64,000 bases of DNA from Candidatus Kuenenia stuttgartensis (GTDB taxonomy: Bacteria > Planctomycetota > Planctomycetia > Isosphaerales > Isosphaeraceae). This document shows positions 26,207 through 33,850 of the stretch, piece by piece. Position 1 is the first letter of the stretch. Each line of letters opens with the position of its first letter. Where the stretch lies: positions 1 through 64,000 of the forward strand of contig CAMBEP010000025.1 of NCBI GenBank assembly GCA_945865635.1. The letters run 5' to 3'. The position numbers and the translations under genes are program-made. The notes below the pieces were generated by a model. It made no database searches and had not been told where the DNA came from. It saw only the letters and a program-made list of their open reading frames with translations.

Positions 26207-27226
26207 ATGTCCTCAGCTACCGACGACTTGCGCAGTTTGGATCAAACCCGAATTCGCCTTGCTGCGCTTTATCTTCCGATTGCTCAGGATCTGGAAGCCT
26301 CCGAACTGATCTACCGTGAGGAGTTAAAAAGCCGCATCGATTTCGTTCAAATTTTGGTAGACCATGCGGCGCGATTTCAAGGCAAGCGACTCAGGCCTAC
26401 ATTATTGCTGCTCTCAGCCCAGGCTTGTGGTGGGATCAGGCCGATTCACCACCAACTTGCCGCTGTGGTTGAGATGATTCATACGGCAAGTTTAGTCCAC
26501 GACGACATTTTAGACGACGCAATGATTCGTCGTCATGCGTCGACGATCAATGTGGAATGGGGCAATGAATCCGCCGTACTTTTGGGCGACTACCTCTTCA
26601 CACATGCGTTTCACCTAGCAGCCGCTACGGGGTCAACTGTTGCCTGCCAGTGGATTGCCAGAGCAACAAATCGTGTATGGGAAGGGGAAATGACCCAAAA
26701 TCACCATTGCGGCAACATGGATTTGGATGAAGCCACATATTTCGACATTATCCGGGGCAAAACGGCGGAGCTTACCGCTGTCTCGGCAGCGCTTGGGGCC
26801 TATTTCACAGACTCCGAAACATTGGTCGTTGAGGCGCTTGAGGCCTATGGAACGAATTTGGGTATCGCCTTTCAGATTGTCGATGACCTGCTCGACATCC
26901 TGGGAGATGAACGCAACACCGGCAAGAGCCTTGGTACAGACATGAACAAGATCAAGCTGACTCTTCCGATGATTCGATTCCTTGCTTCCGCACCAGCCGA
27001 GGATGCAGACCACTTGCGACGGTTGATTCTTGATCAGTCAAGCCTTCCCAACAGACGTAAATCCGTGAGAGACCTGATCGGTACAACCAACACATTCGAA
27101 GAATGCTGGCAGTGCGCTTTTGACTATGCCAATCAGGCTCGTGAGAATCTTTCGATTCTTGAAGATTCACAAGCCAAAGCCATTCTGGTTGCTGTTGCCG
27201 AAGGGGCTGTTCGAAGAGCTTTCTGA
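26207..27226 (+). CDS. Polyprenyl diphosphate synthase
   Basis: The 339-residue trans-isoprenyl diphosphate synthase condenses isopentenyl diphosphate units onto an allylic primer. The first aspartate-rich motif is DDILDDAMIRRH, preceded by LVH, and the second is DDLLDILGDE. FQGKRLRPTLLLLSAQA near residue 55 binds substrate. Size and motifs match long-chain enzymes such as IspB or HepT that make quinone side chains; shorter products cannot be excluded. The gene follows moaC after 60 bases. A weak GCCTTT/AAAGGC hairpin lies after its stop. Confidence 0.9.
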   Translation: MSSATDDLRSLDQTRIRLAALYLPIAQDLEASELIYREELKSRIDFVQILVDHAARFQGKRLRPTLLLLSAQACGGIRPIHHQLAAVVEMIHTASLVHDDILDDAMIRRHASTINVEWGNESAVLLGDYLFTHAFHLAAATGSTVACQWIARATNRVWEGEMTQNHHCGNMDLDEATYFDIIRGKTAELTAVSAALGAYFTDSETLVVEALEAYGTNLGIAFQIVDDLLDILGDERNTGKSLGTDMNKIKLTLPMIRFLASAPAEDADHLRRLILDQSSLPNRRKSVRDLIGTTNTFEECWQCAFDYANQARENLSILEDSQAKAILVAVAEGAVRRAF

Positions 27227-27350
27227 GCAATCCTGCCAAGAAATCAGTTCCCATACGAAGGACACTCCCCCACGATGAAGCCTTTAAACTCAAAGCTCAA
27301 AGGCCTTTTCAGGGATTGTTTGGCAATTATTGCAAATTCGCACATTGCAC

Positions 27351-27379
27351 TTCCCGTTTCGGGATAAATCCCCTAAGAT
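27351..27379 (+). promoter_or_regulatory. Candidate promoter and operator before the XRE gene
   Basis: TTCCCG (27351-27356), 17 bases and TAAGAT (27374-27379) lie so close to the ATG at 27386 that the transcript would have almost no leader. The palindrome GGGAT-AA-ATCCC (27361-27372) fills the spacer and could be an operator for the regulator itself. This is inference from pattern only. Confidence 0.3.
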
Positions 27380-27385
27380 ACGGGT

Positions 27386-27838
27386 ATGAAATACGCAGAA
27401 AAACTTTACCGACAACTGGTCCGTCTAGGCTGGAATCAGCAGAAGCTTTCACGCACTTCTGGTGTTAGTGACTCGGAAGTCTCGAGAATTCTTGCTGGAA
27501 AATCGAATCCTGGACTGGAAAATGCCTTTCGGCTCTCAAATGCCGTTGGGTTGTCACTCGACTTCATGGCCAACGAAACGCTGACTGAAGACCCACGGTT
27601 AGAAACCACGGGGTTGACAGAGTCCCAGCGCGAGTTGCTGACACTTGCCAACGCCATGGGCCTTCGGCAAGTTACCCAGCTTATGGACATTGTTCAGCAT
27701 TTGGGTTACGAAATGTCGTTACGGCGGCTAATCGATGCTCGCCCAACCATTGAGGTTTTGGGTGCGGATCCATCTGCATCAACTAAAGCGTCTGGAACGT
27801 TGACTGCAAGCGCTGGAGTGAGACGCTCCGGAAGCTGA
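27386..27838 (+). CDS. XRE-family helix-turn-helix regulator
   Basis: The 150-residue protein has an N-terminal Cro/CI-type [54 protein letters not shown] at residues 12-62 in outline. The segment after residue 70 ([36 protein letters not shown]) looks helical and may mediate dimerisation. The final 30 residues are Ser/Ala-rich and probably disordered. A palindrome lies directly before its ATG. No toxin or phage genes are near. Its targets are unknown. Confidence 0.85.
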   Translation: MKYAEKLYRQLVRLGWNQQKLSRTSGVSDSEVSRILAGKSNPGLENAFRLSNAVGLSLDFMANETLTEDPRLETTGLTESQRELLTLANAMGLRQVTQLMDIVQHLGYEMSLRRLIDARPTIEVLGADPSASTKASGTLTASAGVRRSGS

Positions 27839-27875
27839 TTTCAAGCCCACACCCGACTGTGGTACAAAAAACCTG

Positions 27876-27908
27876 AAAGCCGAACCGAGAAATCGTTTCG
27901 GCTTTTTT
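27876..27908 (+). terminator. Hairpin terminator after the XRE regulator
   Basis: AAAGCCGAACCGA and TCGTTTCGGCTTT pair with one mismatch around a GAAA loop and run into a T tract. This fits a Rho-independent terminator. Confidence 0.8.
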
Positions 27909-28038
27909 CAATTTGGACTTGAGCATTTTTGGAATTTAGGTTAATTCAACGATATTCACAGACGATTGACGGCCGTGGATTGTGTCGTAATCGCTGTTTT
28001 GGAACCATTCGAACTTGCCGAGCAGGGAGGCCCTGAAT

Positions 28039-29280
28039 ATGAACCGCAGACGAGCTTTGATCGGGTCTATGTGGGCGAGTTGTGTTGGATTGATTGCACC
28101 AGGCCTGAACGCCCAAACACCAAAGAAAAGCGGCTCAGCCGACTTGGAACCGGTCGGAAAAGTCCGCGCCGTTGCGACTCAGGAAAAGCGTCCTGCGCGA
28201 ACCAAAGGTGAAGATTCATCACCTGAGCAGACCGAAGGTGCCTCTGTGGCTGGCTTTGAAGAAGCTGGCCACAAGTGGATGAATTATGATATCGCCCGAT
28301 ATATGGAATTGCCTCACGACCAGTCAAACCCGCCTCAGAGTGCGATCATCGACTGGATCCTGCGCCGCCACGGCTCGAGCATCTGGCACAGCGATAAAGT
28401 CAGCGCTCTGGTGGCCAATAAAACACAGGTCAAGGCCTATCACAACCCGACAGTGCTCAAACAGGTCGGTGAGATCGTAGAGCGGTTCACAGAGTCTACA
28501 TCCGACATCCTCAAGGTTCATATTCGGTTCGTGGCCGCAGCCGACCCACGCTGGCGTTATATGGTACTTTCACGAATGAACCTTCTGGGCGGAGGCCCCC
28601 AGGGCCAGCAAATCTGGACCATGAGCCTGACCGATGCCACCATGGCTCTGACTCAAATGCAAGTATATCAAGGATTTGAATTACTTGCTGACCAGCAGGT
28701 CGAGATGATCAACGGCCAGACTCTCTCAATGATCACAACTGAGAAGAAGCCCTATAACCCAGGCCTTCAGCGTCAGGCCACTGCCAATACCCAGTCCACA
28801 GAGCCTTCATTCAATCAATTGGTCGAAGGTGTCGTACTCAAATTCAGTCCTCTGCTCACTTATGCCGGTGATGCTGTAGACGGAGCTGTGGAGCTGACTT
28901 GCAACACCGTAAAAAGCACGATCAAGACCCGCGTTCTGGCTGGTCGGGAGCAAGGCGCAAATGAAGCCACAATTGATGTTCCTGAAGTGATTTCAAGCCG
29001 CCTTGTGAAGACAATTCGCTGGACCATCGGCCAGACACTGGTAATTTCCGGCGGAATTCACCCGGGCATGCTTCTAAAGAACAAAAACGGCTTCTTGAAT
29101 CTGAGGATCCCGGGAACGGTTCCAACTCAGACAGAAACCTTGATTTTCATTGATGTTGAGACACCAAACTCACCAAACCGGGCCGCCAACGGGGCCGCTG
29201 GATCAACCACTCTGCGAAGTGGTGGCCGAGGAACTGTGGAAGCGATCGACGATACGGAGAAGAACGGTGAGGTCAAGTAA
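28039..29280 (+). CDS. Exported secretin-like protein
   Basis: The 413-residue protein starts with an arginine-rich signal (MNRRRALIGSMWASCVGL, cleavage near LNA). The region VSALVANKTQVKAYHNPTVLKQVGEIVERF resembles the short ring-building domain before a secretin. The C-terminal half (VEGVVLKFSPLLTYAGDAVDG, then TIDVPEVISSRLVKTIRWTIGQTLVISGG) follows the beta-rich secretin pattern, including a late G(Q)TLVISGG like the usual GxTLVIGGL. No pilus or secretion genes are adjacent. ATG 28039 was chosen over an upstream TTG. The fold call is moderate and a function cannot be given. Confidence 0.5.
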   Translation: MNRRRALIGSMWASCVGLIAPGLNAQTPKKSGSADLEPVGKVRAVATQEKRPARTKGEDSSPEQTEGASVAGFEEAGHKWMNYDIARYMELPHDQSNPPQSAIIDWILRRHGSSIWHSDKVSALVANKTQVKAYHNPTVLKQVGEIVERFTESTSDILKVHIRFVAAADPRWRYMVLSRMNLLGGGPQGQQIWTMSLTDATMALTQMQVYQGFELLADQQVEMINGQTLSMITTEKKPYNPGLQRQATANTQSTEPSFNQLVEGVVLKFSPLLTYAGDAVDGAVELTCNTVKSTIKTRVLAGREQGANEATIDVPEVISSRLVKTIRWTIGQTLVISGGIHPGMLLKNKNGFLNLRIPGTVPTQTETLIFIDVETPNSPNRAANGAAGSTTLRSGGRGTVEAIDDTEKNGEVK

Positions 29281-29602
29281 GGCTTAAAATTCGAGCTGAC
29301 ATGCTTTTGAATCAGGCCACTTGAACGGAATTCGTTTCGTCTCGCCCCAAAGGTTTCAAAAAAATCGGCTCAAGCCACATTTCATTCGATGTGTGTGGCC
29401 AAATCCAAGCCTTTGTTCCATCCAGATCGAGGCCAACTTGATCAGGCCATTTTTATGCAAGTTCGAATCTCCCTGGTTTTGATTGAAAAATCCAAAACCA
29501 TTTGACCAACCGCCACCCGACCTGCTAGCATTTTTTCTTCTGTCTGTTGATCTCCGGCTGATATAGAGATTCGTCCGTTTGGGCGGCTGAAGGGTTGAAG
29601 GC
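29281..29602. other. Intergenic region before purA
   Basis: The 322 bases hold no convincing gene. One hairpin, TGGTTTTG/CAAAACCA at 29474-29500, has an 11-base loop and no T tract. A GTTCGAATC near 29461 looks like a tRNA T-loop but lacks the flanking stems. Confidence 0.5.
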
Positions 29603-30895
29603 GTGTCGAACACTTGCGTTGTGGGCTTGCAGTGGGGTGATGAGGCGAAGGGCAAAATTGTAGACTTGCTCTGCGACGTTCACGATGTGGTTGTCCGATA
29701 TCAGGGCGGGGCCAATGCAGGCCATACCGTGATGGTGGGCGACAAGACTTACAAGCTCTCGCTTGTGCCAACTGGCGCAGTTCGACCCAATGTAGACTGC
29801 GTGATTGGCAACGGAGTGGTCATTCATCCGCCCATGCTGCTGGCTGAAATGGACCGGCTTCAAACACAAGGCCTGGATTTTCATGGCCGTATGCATATCA
29901 GCGACCGTGCCCACGTGATCTTCCCGTATCACTTGGAAGAGGAACGCTGGTCAGAAGAATCGACCACCGAAGGCGAACGCCTCGGCACCACACGTCGCGG
30001 CATCGGCCCGTGCTATAAAGATAAAGTCGGCCGCGTGCATGGGATCCGGATCGGCGAACTGTTTCGCCCCGATCACCTGCGTCAGCGTCTGCGACGGATT
30101 GTGGAGTTCAAGAATCAAATTTTCAGCGCCACACTGGCCCCATTCACTCCTCTTGATGCAGACGCCATCGCCGACGATTATCTCGGCTATGCCGAACGCC
30201 TAAGACCGTTTGTCACTGACACCACCGCCTGGCTGGCAGGTGCTGTAAAGGCTAACAGAAACATTCTTTTCGAAGGTGCTCAGGGCTCGCTTCTGGACAT
30301 TGATTACGGCACATTCCCATTCGTCACCTCGTCCAACTCATCGGCCGCCGGACTGGGAACAGGTTCGGGGGTTCACGCCCGTCAGGTGCAGAACTGGGTT
30401 GGGATCGTCAAAGCCTATACAACCCGTGTCGGCGGCGGCCCATTCCCGACGGAGCTCGACAACGAAATTGGCCAGCACATTCGCGACCGTGGCCGCGAAT
30501 ACGGCACTGTGACAGGCCGGCCACGCCGATGCGGCTGGTTCGACGCTGTTGCTGTTCGCCATTCTGCCTGGGTCAGTGGAGCAACCGAGCTTTCCGTCAT
30601 GCTTTTGGATGTACTTTCCGGGTTTGATGAAATCAAGGTCGCTGTGGCTTATGAGCGGCCCGACGGTTCGCGTCTGGAATGGTTCCCCGGCTGCCTGGAA
30701 GAATTAGGCCAGGTCAAGCCGATCTACGAAACTTTTCCAGGCTGGGCTGAGGACGTGACCGGTGTGAAGCAATGGTCCGACTTCCCTGAGAATTTCAAGA
30801 ACTACGTCCATTTTCTGGCAGAGCAAGTGGGTGTACCGGTCTGTCGGGTGAGTGTTGGCCCCGAGCGAACCCAAACTGTCGCAGTTCCTCTCTGA
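29603..30895 (+). CDS. purA: Adenylosuccinate synthetase
   Basis: PurA joins aspartate to IMP using GTP to give adenylosuccinate, the first committed step to AMP. The 430-residue cytoplasmic enzyme shows QWGDEAKGKIVDLL at residues 10-23 (the nucleotide loop; the usual reading is GDEGKGK, with Ala in place of Gly here), GGANAGHTV with the catalytic histidine, and TTRRGIGPCYKDK. LFEGAQGSLLDIDYGTFPFVTSS and YTTRVGGGPFPTEL complete the pattern. The start is a GTG, since the conserved TCVVGLQWGDE begins three residues later. The gene stands alone. Confidence 0.97.
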   Translation: MSNTCVVGLQWGDEAKGKIVDLLCDVHDVVVRYQGGANAGHTVMVGDKTYKLSLVPTGAVRPNVDCVIGNGVVIHPPMLLAEMDRLQTQGLDFHGRMHISDRAHVIFPYHLEEERWSEESTTEGERLGTTRRGIGPCYKDKVGRVHGIRIGELFRPDHLRQRLRRIVEFKNQIFSATLAPFTPLDADAIADDYLGYAERLRPFVTDTTAWLAGAVKANRNILFEGAQGSLLDIDYGTFPFVTSSNSSAAGLGTGSGVHARQVQNWVGIVKAYTTRVGGGPFPTELDNEIGQHIRDRGREYGTVTGRPRRCGWFDAVAVRHSAWVSGATELSVMLLDVLSGFDEIKVAVAYERPDGSRLEWFPGCLEELGQVKPIYETFPGWAEDVTGVKQWSDFPENFKNYVHFLAEQVGVPVCRVSVGPERTQTVAVPL

Positions 30896-31014
30896 TTTTG
30901 CTAGAATCATAATACTGATTCAAAAACAGTCACTTGAAGGTAGTCAACCGGTCAGGATTGTGTGATAAAGTCGAAACCCGCGATTCGACTGGTTTCTGAG
31001 GGATTCGTAATTCC

Positions 31015-31800
31015 ATGAGCAGTGTTGCGCTGGCTCCCAACATACTGACGGACGAAGGCCTTAAGCGTCTTGCTGCCATAGGGTTGGCACAGGAACAGCT
31101 ACCGCGTCATGTTGCCATAATCATGGATGGTAATGGCCGATGGGCTCAGGAACGTGGTCTGCCTCGCGTGTTTGGACATCGTCGCGGAATCCAGAGCGTG
31201 CGGGCTGTTTCTGAAGAGTGTCGGCGGTTGGGCTTGGAGCAGCTTACGCTTTACTGTCTCTCTGTGGAAAACTGGAAGCGGCCTCCTCGAGAATTACGAT
31301 TCCTGATGCGATTATTGCGACACTTCCTGGTCGTAGAGCGCGATGAACTGGCGGCTGAAAACATTCGGCTCGTGATGATTGGCGAGCGTGAGGGCCTGCC
31401 AGCCGATGTCTTGGCTGAAATGGACCGAACCGTGGAGATGACCCATAATAACACGGGCATGACGCTTGCATTAGCCGTAAATTATGGTGGCCGCACTGAG
31501 ATCGCAAAAGCAGCCCGCAGGATCGCCGAAAAAGTGGCCCGTGGCGAAATGATTCCAAGCGACATTAATGAGGCCGTTTTCAATCAGCATTTGGACACAG
31601 CCGGGATGCCTGATCCCGACTTGCTCATCCGCACTGCGGGCGAGATGCGGGTCTCAAACTATCTGCTTTGGCAGATTTCTTATTCCGAACTTTGGGTCAC
31701 TGAAACTTACTGGCCAGACTTTCGCGAACCCCATCTGGCGGAGAGTTTCCGTGCTTATGCCGGACGCAAGCGAAAGTTTGGCGGACTGATAAAAAGCTGA
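31015..31800 (+). CDS. uppS: Isoprenyl transferase (undecaprenyl diphosphate synthase type)
   Basis: The cis-prenyltransferase adds isopentenyl units to farnesyl diphosphate to make the undecaprenyl carrier of cell-wall and glycan precursors. HVAIIMDGNGRWAQERGLPR at residues 32-51 holds the catalytic aspartate and the binding Gly-Asn-Gly-Arg-Trp, GHRRG follows, and later LTLYCLSVENWKRP and DLLIRTAGEMRVSNYLLWQISYSE complete the family signature. The 261-residue length is usual. It is 27 bases before cdsA, the classic bacterial order. Confidence 0.96.
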   Translation: MSSVALAPNILTDEGLKRLAAIGLAQEQLPRHVAIIMDGNGRWAQERGLPRVFGHRRGIQSVRAVSEECRRLGLEQLTLYCLSVENWKRPPRELRFLMRLLRHFLVVERDELAAENIRLVMIGEREGLPADVLAEMDRTVEMTHNNTGMTLALAVNYGGRTEIAKAARRIAEKVARGEMIPSDINEAVFNQHLDTAGMPDPDLLIRTAGEMRVSNYLLWQISYSELWVTETYWPDFREPHLAESFRAYAGRKRKFGGLIKS

Positions 31801-31827
31801 TCCACCTGCCCAAAAGAGCCCAACACC

Positions 31828-32694
31828 TTGCTTCGTCAACGCTTACCGATCGGAATTAGCCTGATCCTGGTCCTGATGGCCATGCTTTGGGTCGATGGGA
31901 AGACTGCGCCTTATCATCTGATTTGGATTAGCCTGGTCACTGGTCTAAGCATTTTGGCGGCTCTTGAGCTCATCGAATTACTCAACCAATCCATCGCCAA
32001 ACCATATGGCAAGCTCATGACGGCATGCGCAGCCGCCTGCCTTTCTGCGAATGGGTTTTCAGGACCTCTCGGGCTCGACGGATATACTGCGTTTTCGCCT
32101 TTAGCGATTGTTTTCGGCTTTTGCATTTTGGCGATTTTGATCACAGGTGTGAGTGATTTCGACGAAGTCCATCCGGTCATGCCGCGTCTGGCGGCCACGG
32201 TTTTTGGTGTTTCCTACATTGGAATTCTAGGATCGTTTCTGACACAGCTCCGATTTTTTCATGGCCCTACAAATGGGATTATTGCGCTGGCACTGGTGAT
32301 TGGTGTGACGAAGGGCACGGATACGGGAGCATACACATTCGGTAAATTGTTCGGGCGTCATTTAATGACTCCAAAACTTTCACCAAAAAAGACTTGGGAA
32401 GGCGTAGCAGGCGGATTGCTTTTTGCCATGCTCATGGCTCAGATCATAACAACCCTGGAATTCGCTTTCCTTGGCCAGACCACCCTCGATTCGATCCCGA
32501 TTCGACTTCTGTTTGCGTTAACCGTATCGATCGCAGGACAGATAGGCGATTTGGCAGAGTCGCTGATCAAGCGAGAGGCCCATCTGAAAGATGCCTCCAA
32601 GGTGATACCAGGGTTTGGTGGAGTGCTTGACCTGATCGATTCACTACTGCTGTCGGCCCCGGTGGGTTGGGCGATTTTGACGATCTTGAGTTGA
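31828..32694 (+). CDS. cdsA: Phosphatidate cytidylyltransferase
   Basis: CdsA makes CDP-diacylglycerol from phosphatidate and CTP, feeding all phospholipid synthesis. The 288-residue membrane protein has several helices and the C-terminal signature SLIKREAHLKDASKVIPGFGGVLDLIDS. Two positions differ from the textbook pattern PGHGGxxDRxDS: Phe for His and Leu for Arg. KLSPKKTWEGVAGGLLFA is the other conserved loop. The start appears to be TTG 31828, because no ATG fits between the uppS stop and the first membrane segment. Together with uppS it supplies envelope lipid carriers. Confidence 0.92.
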   Translation: MLRQRLPIGISLILVLMAMLWVDGKTAPYHLIWISLVTGLSILAALELIELLNQSIAKPYGKLMTACAAACLSANGFSGPLGLDGYTAFSPLAIVFGFCILAILITGVSDFDEVHPVMPRLAATVFGVSYIGILGSFLTQLRFFHGPTNGIIALALVIGVTKGTDTGAYTFGKLFGRHLMTPKLSPKKTWEGVAGGLLFAMLMAQIITTLEFAFLGQTTLDSIPIRLLFALTVSIAGQIGDLAESLIKREAHLKDASKVIPGFGGVLDLIDSLLLSAPVGWAILTILS

Positions 32695-32761
32695 ACTGTT
32701 TGATATGATTCAAACGTATCTCGTTGTGTTTTATGACAAACTTCGCGATAATTCATAGTAG

Positions 32762-33793
32762 ATGGTGATGACAGAGCACTCACCGTTTGGAACTACATCG
32801 ATTCATGAATTGCAAGGAATGGTTATGCCCGACTCGCCGATCTCGGTGACAATCGCACTGGAAAGCCACGACGAAGAAATAGCCGTTCTGGGCAGCCGAG
32901 ACCAGTTTCTCCGGCAGGTTCGCGATTCGTTGGGCATCAAGATTTTAGCCAGACATGGTGAATTACGAATCGACGGCGATGCGGACCGTGTCGAACGAGC
33001 CCAAAAAGTCTTTTCCGAATTACGCAAACTACATGCTTCCAAGGTGACGATCAGCTCCACTGAAGTCAACCGGATTCTTGACGAAGCCAATCCTGCGGCT
33101 GCCAAACTGGCGGAATTATCACCCGCCCCAACGCCTCTCGAAATCCGGGAAGGCAGCAAGGTCGTAAGAGCTCGGACGGAGGGCCAGGCTGCATATCTGA
33201 AATCGTTGAAGGATAATGAGCTGGTCTTCGCCCTGGGCCCGGCAGGCACTGGCAAAACCTATTTGGCGGTGGCGGTGGCGGTGGGTGCTTTGCGATCAGG
33301 CAACATCAAAAAGATTGTTCTGGTCAGGCCCGCTGTTGAGGCAGGGGAACATCTGGGGTTTTTGCCCGGTGATCTCGAAGCCAAGATCAATCCCTATCTG
33401 AGGCCTCTACTGGATGCCCTCAATGATTTGATGGATATCGAGCAGGTCCGCCGCTACATGACAAGCGACTTAATCGAGATTGCACCGCTGGCTTACATGA
33501 GGGGTCGAACCCTGAACGATGCCATGATCATTCTCGACGAAGGCCAGAACGCCACAATTTCACAAATGAAGATGTTCCTGACCCGCATGGGTAACAATGC
33601 TCGGATCGTAGTCACTGGGGACCCATCCCAGAACGACCTTCCGCCCGGCATTCCAAATGGCTTGAATGATGCGGTCGAACGGGTTCGCGGAATCAAGAGC
33701 GTCGGAGTGATTCATCTGACCAAGGCGGACATTGTTCGTCACCCGCTTGTCCAGGCGATTGTTGAAGCTTACGAAAAGCCCGCAAAAAGCTGA
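32762..33793 (+). CDS. PhoH-family ATPase (PhoH/YbeZ type)
   Basis: The 343-residue protein has an N-terminal nucleic-acid-binding-like region (residues 20-100) and a PhoH ATPase domain. Walker A is GPAGTGKTYLAVA, Walker B is MIILDEGQNAT, and VVTGDPSQNDLPPG carries the sensor. In many bacteria the YbeZ partner of YbeY is this family, linked to 16S rRNA processing. Here ybeY is two genes downstream, which supports that role. An ATG 6 bases later and one at 32822 are alternative starts. The RNA target is not known. Confidence 0.93.
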   Translation: MVMTEHSPFGTTSIHELQGMVMPDSPISVTIALESHDEEIAVLGSRDQFLRQVRDSLGIKILARHGELRIDGDADRVERAQKVFSELRKLHASKVTISSTEVNRILDEANPAAAKLAELSPAPTPLEIREGSKVVRARTEGQAAYLKSLKDNELVFALGPAGTGKTYLAVAVAVGALRSGNIKKIVLVRPAVEAGEHLGFLPGDLEAKINPYLRPLLDALNDLMDIEQVRRYMTSDLIEIAPLAYMRGRTLNDAMIILDEGQNATISQMKMFLTRMGNNARIVVTGDPSQNDLPPGIPNGLNDAVERVRGIKSVGVIHLTKADIVRHPLVQAIVEAYEKPAKS

Positions 33794-33850
33794 TTTTTTG
33801 GATCCTATCGATTTAGGCCCGGAAGATGCGATCATGACGGCACATCAAAG

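Noticed and set aside
29455-29475. T-loop-like GTTCGAATC in the gap before purA, a possible tRNA
   Set aside because: The five-base stems flanking the loop do not pair and no acceptor or anticodon arm fits within 90 bases.
29474-29500. TGGTTTTG/CAAAACCA hairpin as a terminator for the secretin-like gene
   Set aside because: Large loop, no T tract and about 190 bases after the stop.
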